From positions 1 through 64,000 of the forward strand of contig NZ_JAMBOL010000004.1 in NCBI RefSeq assembly GCF_023715605.1: a DNA stretch of 64,000 nt, given 5' to 3'. The notes under the pieces are model-generated. The model was not told the DNA's origin, did not search any database, and saw only the letters and a list, made by a program, of their open reading frames with translations. The position numbers were made by a program, and so were the translations under genes. Position 1 is the stretch's first letter, and every line of letters starts with the position of its first letter. Of the stretch, positions 8,395 to 17,424 are shown piece after piece. The DNA is from Halalkalibacter oceani. GTDB lineage: Bacteria; Bacillota; Bacilli; Bacillales; Bacillaceae_D.

Positions 8395-9105
8395 TTATTC
8401 CTCCTGTTTCTCGAACTTGTAGCCAACACCAAATACAGTTTTAATCAAATCTCCTGCGTTCAGTTTTTTACGGAGTCGTTGAATGTGGGTATCGACCGTT
8501 CGTGTATCTCCTGCAAAGTCATACCCCCAAACTAAATCTAATAATTCTGAACGTCTATAAATTTTCCCCCTGGAATCAATTAATGTTATAAGCAAATCAA
8601 ACTCTTTAGGTGTTAATTCGACTGTTTTTCCTTCTTTCTTGACGAGCCTTTCATCTCGTACTATCGTGAGATGGTTAACTTGTATGACCTGCTTATCATC
8701 TTCTGCTACTTGCTCGCTTGGTTTTGCTAGATGATCAAGCCGTCGAAGGATCGTCCGAATTCTGGCTACAATCTCCCGGACATCAAATGGTTTTGTTATA
8801 TAATCATCAGCGCCGAATTCCAAACCTAGTACTTTGTCTGTAATATCTGATTTTGCTGTGATCATAAGGATAGGTATATTATATTTTTCCGTCACCATTT
8901 TACATAAATCTAAACCGCTACAATCTGGTAGCATCCAGTCAAGAAGAAGAAGATTGGGTTTGAATTGATCCAAATGCCTCATTCCTGCGGCTCCGCTTGT
9001 CGCGATGCAAGTCTGAAAGCCTTCTGCATTCAGTCCATAAGACAGTAAATCAGCGATAGGTTCGTCGTCCTCGATGATGAGAATTTTTGTTTTATTCATG
9101 AACAA
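8395..9105 (-). CDS. OmpR/PhoB-family response regulator
   Basis: DNA-binding response regulator of about 236 residues. The receiver domain has the acidic pair IIEDDE, the phospho-Asp in LLLLDWMLPD, the Thr in MITAKS and the Lys in YITKPFD. The C-terminal winged helix shows ELTPKEFDLL and TRTVDTHIQRLRKKL. The stop codon lies 4 bases before the kinase start, so the pair is one operon. A TTG at 9105 has AAAGGA 8 nt upstream; an ATG two codons later (9099) is the alternative start with poorer spacing. A likely target is the adjoining deacetylase/LCP genes, but no operator could be assigned. Confidence 0.92.
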   Translation of the reverse strand: MFMNKTKILIIEDDEPIADLLSYGLNAEGFQTCIATSGAAGMRHLDQFKPNLLLLDWMLPDCSGLDLCKMVTEKYNIPILMITAKSDITDKVLGLEFGADDYITKPFDVREIVARIRTILRRLDHLAKPSEQVAEDDKQVIQVNHLTIVRDERLVKKEGKTVELTPKEFDLLITLIDSRGKIYRRSELLDLVWGYDFAGDTRTVDTHIQRLRKKLNAGDLIKTVFGVGYKFEKQEE

Positions 9106-9219
9106 GTCACTCTTCCTTTGAAATTTGCAAATATGGGATCATTATAGCAGTCTAAATGAATCTAGTACACCGGCTTAATAGTGAAATAAATGCTGTTTAT
9201 GTACCAACGCGTAAAAATA

Positions 9220-9252
9220 AAAATGACTGAACTAGTAAAGTCCAGTCATTTT
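9220..9252 (-). terminator. Rho-independent terminator of the ECF sigma operon
   Basis: The stem AAAATGACTG(a)ACT pairs with AGT(c)CAGTCATTTT around a short loop. On the minus strand it leads into an A/T-rich tract read as U-rich RNA. It lies 42 bases after the anti-sigma stop codon. Confidence 0.75.
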
Positions 9253-9293
9253 AATGGTTAAAACATACCTTTCTTCGATCACTTCATTGAGTC

Positions 9294-10361
9294 TTACGGC
9301 AATGTCACAATAAAGCTTTCAAACATCACAGCCTGCTGGTGGTGGTAAGTCGTTGTCGTTTCTGAGCTGTCGCTGCTGCCGGAGGTTGTACCGGTCGTCT
9401 CTTCCCTAATAAATGGGGTGATGGTTAATTGCTTCACTGTATCATCAATTGGCGTAAAGACAGTTTTCCCTGAAAATATCGTCTCTTCGTTATTTACCTC
9501 TCCTGAACCGGCTCCTGAAATGACAGAAGTCAATTCTCTTCCTGCATCATCAACGACAGTAAAATCTACAGAGGCAAATAGAGCAGCTTCTGATGGTGAA
9601 ATCAAGTCAAAATGAATAGCGGTTCCACCTAGACCGGTTTCAATTGTTTTGACAACGAGCTCTAAATCTCCAGCTTCTTGTCGCTCGTCTACGTCAATGA
9701 CGACATTGTTCTTTTGTGGCGTAACTGGGAAGGAAAAGTTCCACTTCTCTCCATTGCTACCTTCAAGTGTTAAATCGAGTGTAAATGATTCTGTAGGCAG
9801 AGTATTTTCAGGATAATCGAGCTCGATTTCGAGCACACCGCTTTCCTGCCTATCATCTATTATTTCGTGTTGTGTGATACCACTTGCAACTGCCTTGGGC
9901 GTTTTTCCGTCTATCTTAATCGAGTCAAGCCCAAGCACATAGTTTTCAATCGGAGCGTCCGATTCCGCTCGATACCCGATGCTAAACCGTGTACCATCAT
10001 AGAAAGCTTCGTCGATTACCACGGTAGTTCCATCGCTGTGATCAGACTGGCCAACCACCTGAGAAAGACCTTGCTCGCTGACTTTCTTCAACCCGTCATC
10101 GCCAATCTCGGTGAAAATCGAGCCGATCAGCGGAATTTGCGAGACGACATTGGCCATCGCCGGTGAAACGGAAGCTGAGCCGATCAGCAGCACACCCGCA
10201 AAAACTGCCGCACCTGCACTGTAGAGCCATAGGTGCTTTCTCGATTTTTTTCGAATCGGTTCGGCTTCGTCTACCGTTTTCTCTATAATCGCATCCAGTT
10301 TATCAACTGGAACCTGAATTTGATCGAGCGTTTCTTTAAATGAACGTGGCTCGCTTGTCAT
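9294..10361 (-). CDS. DUF4179 anti-sigma factor-like membrane protein
   Basis: Probable anti-sigma factor partner of the adjacent ECF sigma gene. A short cytoplasmic N-terminus precedes one membrane segment (KHLWLYSAGAAVFAGVLL), followed by the DUF4179 hallmark VSPAMANVVSQIPLIGSIF and a large extracellular beta-rich domain. A Thr/Ser-rich stretch sits close to the C-terminus. The start lies inside the 3' end of the sigma gene (overlap about 26 bp). GTG at 10370, ATG at 10367 and ATG at 10361 are all possible; the last has the longest spacing (10 nt) from AAAGGAG and is shown. Overlap and family imply that it holds the sigma factor inactive until an envelope signal arrives. Confidence 0.82.
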   Translation of the reverse strand: MTSEPRSFKETLDQIQVPVDKLDAIIEKTVDEAEPIRKKSRKHLWLYSAGAAVFAGVLLIGSASVSPAMANVVSQIPLIGSIFTEIGDDGLKKVSEQGLSQVVGQSDHSDGTTVVIDEAFYDGTRFSIGYRAESDAPIENYVLGLDSIKIDGKTPKAVASGITQHEIIDDRQESGVLEIELDYPENTLPTESFTLDLTLEGSNGEKWNFSFPVTPQKNNVVIDVDERQEAGDLELVVKTIETGLGGTAIHFDLISPSEAALFASVDFTVVDDAGRELTSVISGAGSGEVNNEETIFSGKTVFTPIDDTVKQLTITPFIREETTGTTSGSSDSSETTTTYHHQQAVMFESFIVTLP

Positions 10362-10884
10362 CTCCATCACTCTCCTTTAATTTTCCGCGCAAAAGCTGTA
10401 ACGCTCTATGAATGTTTGTTTTGACCGTGCCTTCCGGATGGTTGAGCAAGGAAGCAATCTGCTTCACCGTGTAGTCTTCATAAAAACGCAGGAACAGGAC
10501 GGTTTTATACTTTTCATCGAGCTTTCCGAGCGCATCGAGTAAGTCGAGCTGATCCTCAGGCTGAACTTCATTGCGGGCGCTCGCCAGGCTGTCGAATATT
10601 TCTTCGTTCATTGGCACAACGCGCTGCTTTTTTCTTAAATAATCAAGCGAAGTGTTGATAAGTATTCGAGTGAGCCACGTTGAAAAATACTGCTCCTGTT
10701 TCAAGTCGGCGATCGCTATAAGCGCCTTATATACCGTCTCCTGAAAAATCTCCAGCGCTTCGTCTTCATTGCGGACATAAATGTATGCCAGCTTATAAAG
10801 CTTGCTCTTCTCCTCCTCCATCAGCTCCTGAAAGGCTTGCTTATCTCCTCTTTTTGCTCGTTTGATTTGCGTTAGCTTTTTCAA
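10336..10884 (-). CDS. ECF-type RNA polymerase sigma factor
   Basis: Sigma-70 family member of 182 residues with region 2 (LYKLAYIYVRNEDEALEIFQETVYKAL, quoted here only as landmarks LYKLAYIYV and EIFQETVYKAL) and region 4 (ALGKLDEKYKTVLFLRFYED and IASLLNHPEGTVKTNIHRAL as helix-turn-helix). It redirects RNA polymerase, probably to envelope-stress genes. Start: TTG at 10884, 10 nt after AGGAGG. It is followed by an overlapping DUF4179 anti-sigma gene. TGAAAC, a common ECF -35 hexamer, occurs about 50 bases upstream but without a convincing -10, so autoregulation is only a suggestion. Confidence 0.9.
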   Translation of the reverse strand: MKKLTQIKRAKRGDKQAFQELMEEEKSKLYKLAYIYVRNEDEALEIFQETVYKALIAIADLKQEQYFSTWLTRILINTSLDYLRKKQRVVPMNEEIFDSLASARNEVQPEDQLDLLDALGKLDEKYKTVLFLRFYEDYTVKQIASLLNHPEGTVKTNIHRALQLLRGKLKESDGDDKRATFI

Positions 10885-10946
10885 ATGCCTTGAACCTCCT
10901 TTCGTCCTCTATTAGAGAGTTGAGAATGACAAAACGTTTCAATTTA

Positions 10947-12698
10947 TTATTGATTAAATTGCTGCTCTGCCAGTTTTCGATAGAGAGGATGCTCTGCAAG
11001 CAGTTCTTCATGCTTGCCAATTCCGGTAATGGAGCCTTTTTCCAGCATAATAATCTGATCGGCATTGATAACGGTCGACAGTCGATGGGCAATCGCAATT
11101 GTCGTGCGTCCCTTCATTAACGTTTGCAAAGCTTTCTGAATAACGCGTTCGGATTCACTGTCCAAGCTGGAGGTCGCTTCGTCAAGCATCAGGATTTTTG
11201 GATCGCGGATCAGTGCTCTGGCAATGGCGATCCGTTGTCTTTGACCGCCTGATAATTTCATCCCGCGCTCCCCGACCTTCGTTTCAAAGCCATTCGGGAA
11301 ACCATCGATGAAATCAGCGGCATACGCCAATTCGGCAGCCTGCCTTACCTGCTCATCTGGCACATTTTCCAACCCATAGCAAATATTTTCGCGAATTGTC
11401 CCATCCATTAAAGGGCTTTCCTGTGAGACGTAGCCAATTTGATTTCTCCAATCTGAAAGCTTTACATCCTGGAGGCTCGCACTGCCATAAAGGATATCTC
11501 CTTCAACCGGCTGATAAAATCGTTCCAGTAAACCAAACATCGTTGTCTTCCCGCTGCCGCTCGGCCCGACGACAGCTGTTACTTTTCCGGCTGGAATCGT
11601 ACAGTTAATATCGGTAAGCACCCGCTCTTCTTCCTGTTGTGCTGAGGGGTAATAGAACGACACATGCTGGAAGTGGATATCCTGTTCTTCTGCCGGAATT
11701 GGCGTATATGTTTTTATCTGTTCCTCGGCTTGCAGCTCATCTGCATCTGAAAACAGCTTCTGAATCCGCTCAGTGGCTCCCATCGCCTTTTGAAACTCAG
11801 TAAAAAATGATGTCAGCTGCGTGAAAGGGAAGATCAGCTGGAACAAATAGAGCATCATCATCACCATCGTTCCGGCAGTTAAAGCACCAGAGGCAACCTG
11901 GGATCCGCCGTAGCCGATCAGTAGGACGAGCACAATCATCATCACCATTGTCATCAGAGGGCTGATGATCGCTAAAATTTTTGCCTGTCTGATTCCGAAG
12001 CGAAATAAACGGTCGACGGCGCTCGTTCCACGGCTTCCTTCCTCCGCTTCGGCATTATACGCTTTGACTAACCGGATATCACCGAGCACTCGCGCCATTC
12101 CTGCCGAGAAGGAGGCCATTTCATCCTGTGTTTTCAGCGAGACCTGATACATTTTTTGTCCGGCGGGGTGGAGAACAACGATTGCCAGCGGTACGACAAG
12201 CAGCATCAAAAGCATCATTTTCCAATCAATGATTAGCAAAATAATAGCTGCCCCGAGCACCGTAATAATCCCGGAGACGAATGATACAAGCTGATCGGTA
12301 ATCAGTCGTTTCAATGTATCTGTATCATGGGTCATCCGGCTCATCGTTTCCCCAGACGGAGAAGCATCGAAATAAGAGATCGGCAAGTGCAAAATTCGCC
12401 GCCAAAGCTGCTTCCGCACATCGGCTACGACCCATTCCCCCATATAACTCATTAAATAATACGAAACTGCCCCCGCTACCGCCTGTAATACGAAAGCTCC
12501 GATTAAAACGGCAATAAGTAGAACATTCAGCTGGCCGAGCGCAAACTGGTCAACAATATCACCTGTAAATACGGGAACGATCAGAATTCCTGCTGTCTCG
12601 ATCAAGCTCAATAGTAGGGCAACGGCTATCATCCATTTCGGAATTTTCGCCTGTTTAATATAAGATAAAAACACGTTCCAATTATTCTGTTGTTTCAT
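10947..12698 (-). CDS. Homodimer-type multidrug ABC exporter (BmrA/LmrA-like)
   Basis: Half-transporter with an N-terminal six-helix exporter domain (~15-305) and a C-terminal nucleotide-binding domain (~335-575). The ATPase motifs are canonical: Walker A GPSGSGKT, signature LSGGQRQR, Walker B ILMLDEATSSLD with catalytic Glu, and H-loop IAHRLS. With a full set of catalytic residues it can act as a homodimer exporting lipids or drugs. Start: ATG at 12698, 7 nt after GGGGAGG; an ATG two codons upstream lies too close. A MerR-type promoter about 150 bp upstream suggests drug-inducible expression. The downstream sigma gene is close (62 bp) but has its own binding site. Confidence 0.9.
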   Translation of the reverse strand: MKQQNNWNVFLSYIKQAKIPKWMIAVALLLSLIETAGILIVPVFTGDIVDQFALGQLNVLLIAVLIGAFVLQAVAGAVSYYLMSYMGEWVVADVRKQLWRRILHLPISYFDASPSGETMSRMTHDTDTLKRLITDQLVSFVSGIITVLGAAIILLIIDWKMMLLMLLVVPLAIVVLHPAGQKMYQVSLKTQDEMASFSAGMARVLGDIRLVKAYNAEAEEGSRGTSAVDRLFRFGIRQAKILAIISPLMTMVMMIVLVLLIGYGGSQVASGALTAGTMVMMMLYLFQLIFPFTQLTSFFTEFQKAMGATERIQKLFSDADELQAEEQIKTYTPIPAEEQDIHFQHVSFYYPSAQQEEERVLTDINCTIPAGKVTAVVGPSGSGKTTMFGLLERFYQPVEGDILYGSASLQDVKLSDWRNQIGYVSQESPLMDGTIRENICYGLENVPDEQVRQAAELAYAADFIDGFPNGFETKVGERGMKLSGGQRQRIAIARALIRDPKILMLDEATSSLDSESERVIQKALQTLMKGRTTIAIAHRLSTVINADQIIMLEKGSITGIGKHEELLAEHPLYRKLAEQQFNQ

Positions 12699-12854
12699 GT
12701 CCATTCCTCCCCATTGTGGCGGTTATCTGCATACCTGACCGCCGCTGCATATCGTAGACGAGTCCGATCTGCTCGCATTGGTGTCATCAAAAAAGGTTTT
12801 CATCGTCACTCCCGTCAAATTCGCTGCAACGTAAAGCGGCTCCCCGTACATAAA

Positions 12855-12885
12855 ACAATAGACCCTTACGTAAGGTAAGAGTCAA
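12855..12885 (-). promoter_or_regulatory. MerR-family-type promoter upstream of the ABC exporter
   Basis: On the minus strand the -35 hexamer TTGACT (12880-12885) and the -10 hexamer TATTGT (12855-12860) are separated by exactly 19 bp. The spacer carries a dyad: CTTAC and GTAAG arms within GAC(T)CTTAC...GTAAG(G)GTC, around CCTTACGTAAGG. A 19-bp spacer with a central dyad is the signature of promoters untwisted by MerR-family activators such as BmrR, Mta and TipA. No merR gene is visible in the window, so the regulator would act in trans. Confidence 0.7.
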
Positions 12886-13042
12886 TGTTTATTTTGATAT
12901 TCTATTGAATTCATGCTTGTAAAACATTAAAGAACCAGGTCATTCCGAGTCCACTGAAAAACTTCCTTTTTCGTAACTCGAAGAAGAGTAATGGCTCCGC
13001 ACGTTGCGCGCCTTGCTTCGACAAACTCATTTGTAGCAAGGC
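12886..13042. other. Intergenic DNA with hairpins
   Basis: No gene seen. A hairpin formed by GCCTTGCT (about 13010) and AGCAAGGC (about 13035) precedes the dispersed repeat at 13043-13116. Confidence 0.4.
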
Positions 13043-13116
13043 TTCAAAATCAGGCAACGGCTACGCTCATTACTTAAAAGCTGCTGAAAAAATATGATTT
13101 TCACTTTTCAGCAGCT
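13043..13116. repeat. Dispersed repeat copy 1, ending in a terminator hairpin
   Basis: A block starting TTCAAAATCAGGCAACGGCT and ending in the hairpin AGCTGCTGAAAA...TTTTCAGCAGCT (13079-13116) recurs almost identically at 51995-52071. The two copies differ at about 4 of the first 48 positions. The hairpin lies 10 bp beyond the chemoreceptor stop codon and probably terminates it. Confidence 0.75.
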
Positions 13117-13126
13117 CCGTCATTTC

Positions 13127-15091
13127 TCAAATTTTAAATCGTTTCATTTTTTCATTCAGTTCTTGAACTAGCTGGTCTAATGTATCAGTATTTTGCGCAA
13201 TTTGTTCAATTGAACTTGCGGTTTGCTGAGTCGAAGCGGTTGTTTGCTCAATCCCCGCCGCTGATTCCTCGGAAATCGAGGCGATATGGTCAATAAATTG
13301 CTGCATGTCTTCCGAGTCCTGTTCAATCATTTTCAAGTCTGACGTATTTTGATTAATTTTTGTAATCATTTCGGCTATCGCAGCCGTCATTTCATTCAAT
13401 GTTTGACCGGTAGCATCAATCTGCTTCGTCCCAAGCTCGACCTGTGAGTAACTGGAGCGCAAGGCGTCCGTTGCCTGCCTGGATTCCGTTTGAATTCCGG
13501 AGACGATCGCTTTAATATCCTCCGTGGAGTGAGCGGCCTGTTCAGCAAGCTTGCGAACCTCATCTGCCACAACGGCAAAGCCGCGACCGTGCTCACCGGC
13601 GCGCGCCGCTTCAATCGCCGCATTTAACGCAAGCAGGTTCGTCTGCTCGGCCACCGCTTGAATCATGTTAACAAGATTAGTAATGTCGCTCGACTTCTGC
13701 TCCAGACTAACGACCTTCGTCACTGCTTCATCAACTCGCTGGTGAATCGTGTCCATTTGCGTAATCGACGTATCCATTCTTTCTTTTCCTGCTTCCGTCA
13801 GCTTAAGCACATTACTGGCTGTTGAGGCGAGATCATCTCCGGTTTTGCTTGCTGATGTTATTTTTGCAGAATACGATTGCATCGTTTCCGTTAAATCAAC
13901 TGTAGCGGAAGCTTGTGATTCCGCTCCATTCGACAATTCCTGCATCGTCATTGAGATTTGCTGACTGCCATTCATGATTTCCTCGGATGATTGTCTCAGC
14001 ATCGCCGATTGCTGATTGACCCGCCCCGTTAAGTGAGCTAATGTCTGAATGATCTCGCGTAAATGCATTTTTGTCTCATTTACCGATTTGAACAATTTTC
14101 CGATCTCATCTTTTCTGCTTTTTGTCGTCAATGCAGCGGTGAGATTGCCTTTTGCAATTTCATCCATCACTTCCGTCACGTCCTGGATTGGCTTCGAAAA
14201 GCTTCTGCTGATTGCCCAGGCGATGAACGAGATCGCCAAAACCGTTATCCCTAACACGAGAAAAAGGATAAGGACGATTCTGTTTTGAAATTGTCCGATG
14301 ATCGATTCATCCTGATTAAAATTAATAATCCCGATCACCTCGGACTGGGTAGGGTCAAAGAGAGGAATGTAGGTTTCTCTCAAATTGCCCCTATCCTCTG
14401 TCACCTCTTCTCCGCGCATGACTTTTTCAATAAGCGGCTCATTGAGTCTGCTGTCAATCACATCATCATGCGAAGAGACCATGATCTCTCCGTCCGTATT
14501 AAAAATGTTTAAATCAACTCGCTGTAATGAGTCAGTAATCGAATTGAGAAATGTACTGCTCAGACCAGTCTGAAGAGTCCCGATTGTTTCGTTATCAACT
14601 TTGATTGGCACAAAAGCACGAACGGCCAGGCCGCTGTTCCCAAATTCAAAGCCTGCTAGTTCCTCCCCATTCAAAGCGGATTGAATCACAGCCATCCCGC
14701 TTTTATCATCGCCGAACTTTTCGGGGTTATGGGCTCTGTAGAAGACGTTTCCGTCCGAATCGCCAAATTCAAATACGTCGATCCCGTGCTCGGCTTGTAA
14801 GCGAGTATACATCTGTTGCATGCTGAGATGAAGCTGCTCCCGGTCGTGATTTAAAAAGGCTTCCTTCAATTCCACATCATTAGCATAAAGTGAAGTGAGG
14901 GTGAGTAAATCCGTCGCGGCCTGATTTAGCTGAAGCGAGACGGTCGCTTTTGTTTCATTTTTGTTCTCTGTTAATAAACGAGAGAACCCGCTTTGCATTT
15001 CTGTGTAAAAAAAGATGCTTACACATAATAAAGGAACGAGGGAAACGAGTAAAAAGATAGTAAATAATTTAGAACGAATAGACGTAAACAA
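13127..15091 (-). CDS. Methyl-accepting chemotaxis protein with extracellular Cache sensor
   Basis: Transmembrane chemoreceptor of 654 residues. TM1 (~9-30), a periplasmic-side Cache-type sensor (~40-275, including [15 protein letters not shown] and [15 protein letters not shown]), TM2 (~278-300), HAMP ([19 protein letters not shown]) and a signalling domain with the invariant hairpin tip [19 protein letters not shown]. It relays ligand binding to CheA/CheW. The receptor ends KRFKI without a CheR-docking pentapeptide. Start: TTG at 15091, 8 nt after GGAGG. Ligand unknown. Confidence 0.92.
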   Translation of the reverse strand: MFTSIRSKLFTIFLLVSLVPLLCVSIFFYTEMQSGFSRLLTENKNETKATVSLQLNQAATDLLTLTSLYANDVELKEAFLNHDREQLHLSMQQMYTRLQAEHGIDVFEFGDSDGNVFYRAHNPEKFGDDKSGMAVIQSALNGEELAGFEFGNSGLAVRAFVPIKVDNETIGTLQTGLSSTFLNSITDSLQRVDLNIFNTDGEIMVSSHDDVIDSRLNEPLIEKVMRGEEVTEDRGNLRETYIPLFDPTQSEVIGIINFNQDESIIGQFQNRIVLILFLVLGITVLAISFIAWAISRSFSKPIQDVTEVMDEIAKGNLTAALTTKSRKDEIGKLFKSVNETKMHLREIIQTLAHLTGRVNQQSAMLRQSSEEIMNGSQQISMTMQELSNGAESQASATVDLTETMQSYSAKITSASKTGDDLASTASNVLKLTEAGKERMDTSITQMDTIHQRVDEAVTKVVSLEQKSSDITNLVNMIQAVAEQTNLLALNAAIEAARAGEHGRGFAVVADEVRKLAEQAAHSTEDIKAIVSGIQTESRQATDALRSSYSQVELGTKQIDATGQTLNEMTAAIAEMITKINQNTSDLKMIEQDSEDMQQFIDHIASISEESAAGIEQTTASTQQTASSIEQIAQNTDTLDQLVQELNEKMKRFKI

Positions 15092-15222
15092 CTAGTGCGC
15101 CTCCTACTTCATGATGGATTCTTCGATATGACTAGATTAGTATATGATAATTCGACAAAATTTGCTATAAGCAGTATAAAAAATGATTTTTTGGAAGTTC
15201 ATCTCGCAAAACGCAGCAAAAA

Positions 15223-15253
15223 CTCCCATTTGCAGCATAGCTGCAAGTGGGAG
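15223..15253 (-). terminator. Rho-independent terminator after the LysR gene
   Basis: CTCCCATTTGCAG pairs with CTGCAAGTGGGAG (one mismatch) around the loop CATAG. On the minus strand it is followed by UUUUUG, 37 bases after the LysR stop. Confidence 0.75.
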
Positions 15254-15289
15254 CAAGTCATAATCTATAATATATCTACTTTTCTATCG

Positions 15290-16171
15290 TCACACGCTCC
15301 GAAACACATCGGTCATAAACTCCTGCATCAACGGACTGATCGGACGGTCATGCCGGTAGATCACTGAGATCGACCGGTCGTGAATGAAGTTTGGTAACGG
15401 CCGGACGGCAAGCTTGTTTTGTTTTACTTCTTCCTCCACTGCTCGCTCCGATAAAATCGTCGCCCCCGTACCGAGAATGACCATCTGCTTGATCGCCTCA
15501 ATACTCGTTAATTCCATTTGAATATGTAAGTCAAGCTTCTCGCGCTCCGCCCATTTATCAATGATTTGGCGCGTGGAACCGGACTGGTGAATATAAATCG
15601 GGACTTGTTCGATATCTTCGAGCGTTATCTGCTCTTTCTCCGCTAAAGGATGCTCGGGGGAATGAACGAAGACGAGACGATCCGGGACAATCGCTTTACA
15701 TAGCAGCAATGAATGCTGGAGAGGTTGAATCGAGACGATGCCGAAATCGACCTGCTTTGCTTCGACCATCTTGATGATCGTAGGGGCTGAATGAACATGG
15801 AGCGTAATTTGGACGTTCGGCCGCTTCACATGGAACTGACTGCAAATCGGCGGTAACAGATAGCTTGCCGGAATCGTACTCGCCCCGATTTGCAGCTCGC
15901 CTCTTTTATACGATTGATAATCCTTCATCACCCGCTCGGCTTCCGATACGAGCAGAAGAATTTTCTCCGCATACTGGTAAAGCATCGAACCAGCCGAGGT
16001 TAAGACGATTTCTTCCCCCTTTTGTTCATATAAGATCACCCCTAAAGACTCCCGCAGCTTTTTCAAGTGGAAAGAGACGGTTGGCTGCTTTAATTTCATC
16101 GCGCGCGCGACTTTTGTGACATTTTTCGATTGGCAAAACCGATAATAAATATCGAGCTGCTGCAAGTTCAT
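15290..16171 (-). CDS. LysR-family transcriptional regulator
   Basis: Regulator of 293 residues. N-terminal winged helix (residues 1-60: FCQSKNVTKVARAMKLKQPTVSFHLKKL landmarks FCQSKNVTKVA and QPTVSFHLKKL) and a two-lobed effector-binding domain (~88-290) beginning ELQIGASTIPASYLLPP. It is transcribed divergently from the FbpABC-like importer operon at 16330, the standard arrangement for a LysR regulator and its target, so control of that operon is likely. Start: ATG at 16171 following a GGGGGAGAGAGGG binding site. Effector unknown. Confidence 0.9.
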   Translation of the reverse strand: MNLQQLDIYYRFCQSKNVTKVARAMKLKQPTVSFHLKKLRESLGVILYEQKGEEIVLTSAGSMLYQYAEKILLLVSEAERVMKDYQSYKRGELQIGASTIPASYLLPPICSQFHVKRPNVQITLHVHSAPTIIKMVEAKQVDFGIVSIQPLQHSLLLCKAIVPDRLVFVHSPEHPLAEKEQITLEDIEQVPIYIHQSGSTRQIIDKWAEREKLDLHIQMELTSIEAIKQMVILGTGATILSERAVEEEVKQNKLAVRPLPNFIHDRSISVIYRHDRPISPLMQEFMTDVFRSV

Positions 16172-16329
16172 TGTAAACCCTCTCTCCCCCTTATAGATTA
16201 ATTCTATCGTATCATGAGTAATTCATTGAAATTATTAATTATACGTTAAAAATTTATTAATACTCTATTAATATTTGACCGTTATCGTAGTCAGTAAGAA
16301 AGATAGTTTACAAGAGAGGAGAGCTGTGA
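16172..16329. promoter_or_regulatory. Divergent LysR/importer promoter region
   Basis: The 158-bp gap between divergent genes is very AT-rich and carries direct/inverted ATTAAT units (ATTAATAC then ATTAATAT, around 16255-16275), of the T-N11-A style used by LysR proteins. No Fur-type or Pho-box pattern was found. The exact operator and start points cannot be fixed by eye. Confidence 0.4.
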
Positions 16330-17424
16330 TTGAAAATTGAATTGCGCGCCATTCAAAAATCGTTCGGTTCCCTGGAGGCGTTAAAGCCCTTTTCCCTGAC
16401 GATCCCTTCTGGCACATTTGTCAGCCTGTTAGGACCTTCGGGCTGTGGGAAAACGACCTTGCTTCGGATTATTGCCGGGCTGGAAGAAGCGGATAGCGGA
16501 ACGATCAAAATGAACGACCAGATCATCTATTCGAACGAAAAGAATATTCACCTCCCTCCGCAAAAGCGCGGAATCGGGATGGTCTTTCAGGATTTTGCCT
16601 TATGGCCGCATATGACCGTCTTTGAAAATGTCGCCTACAGTCTAAAAGCAACCGGAAAGAAAAAAGGACTGCGCGAAAAAGTCGATCAAGCCCTGGAAAA
16701 TGTCCAGCTTGGCGACTATCGGGAGCGCTATCCCCACCAGCTGTCCGGCGGGCAGCAGCAACGCGTGGCGATTGCCCGGGCGATCGCCAATGATCCGGCT
16801 GTCATTTTAATGGACGAGCCATTAAGCGCCTTAGATGCCACGTTGCGGGATGAGATGAGAATTTTATTGCAATCGCTTGTCAAACGGCTGAACATGACCG
16901 CGATTTACGTTACCCATGATCAGAATGAAGCGATGTCGATGTCGGACTATGTCGTTGTGATGAATGCGGGCACATTGCTGCAGGAAGGAACGCCTGAGGA
17001 CATTTACCGTTATCCGCAGACGAAGGAAGTCGCCGCGTTTATTGGGAAAGGGACAATTTGGGACGGGCATCTGCAGACACAGGGAGACGAAACCTATCTC
17101 AAGGTCGAAGCGGACTTGTGCTTTCCCTTAACGAACAACACGGCGAAGATCATTCATAATGAGCCATGCACGATTGTCGTCAGGCCGGAGCATGTCCGTC
17201 TGTCACAGCTAATGTTTAACGGCGCACAGACCGGCGTGATCGAATCTGTCAGCTTTTTAGGAGAACGCTATGAAGTTACGTTTCGTGTCGGTCAGAAGGA
17301 AAAGCGCCTATTTGCCTATTCCTACGAACGCTTTACACCCGGGCAGCAAATTTATTTTACGATTCTCGCTGACTCGATTCATTTTATTCAACCATTAGGA
17401 GGGATTACCAATGAAACAGCTTAA
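16330..17424 (+). CDS. ABC importer ATP-binding protein (FbpC/PotA type)
   Basis: ATPase of 364 residues energising the importer encoded by the next two genes. Motifs: Walker A GPSGCGKTT, Q-loop VFQDFALWPHM, signature LSGGQQQR, Walker B ILMDEPLSALDA and H-loop VTHDQNEA. A C-terminal TOBE-like domain (~240-355) has IVVRPEHVRLS. Closest in style to Fe3+ (FbpC) and spermidine or phosphonate importers. Start: TTG at 16330, 9 nt after the AGAGGAGAG binding site. Its 3' end overlaps the binding-protein gene by 14 bp, indicating tight operon coupling. Confidence 0.88.
   Translation: MKIELRAIQKSFGSLEALKPFSLTIPSGTFVSLLGPSGCGKTTLLRIIAGLEEADSGTIKMNDQIIYSNEKNIHLPPQKRGIGMVFQDFALWPHMTVFENVAYSLKATGKKKGLREKVDQALENVQLGDYRERYPHQLSGGQQQRVAIARAIANDPAVILMDEPLSALDATLRDEMRILLQSLVKRLNMTAIYVTHDQNEAMSMSDYVVVMNAGTLLQEGTPEDIYRYPQTKEVAAFIGKGTIWDGHLQTQGDETYLKVEADLCFPLTNNTAKIIHNEPCTIVVRPEHVRLSQLMFNGAQTGVIESVSFLGERYEVTFRVGQKEKRLFAYSYERFTPGQQIYFTILADSIHFIQPLGGITNETA

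Noticed and set aside
12705-12850. Possible remnant of a merR gene between the MerR-type promoter and the ABC exporter
   Set aside because: All three minus-strand frames were read; none shows the MerR helix-turn-helix, only a 26-codon ORF of no recognised family.
16172-16329. Fur or Pho box in front of the FbpABC-like operon
   Set aside because: No GATAAT-type 19-bp palindrome and no TTNACA repeats at 11-bp spacing were found; ATTAAT repeats fit LysR control better.
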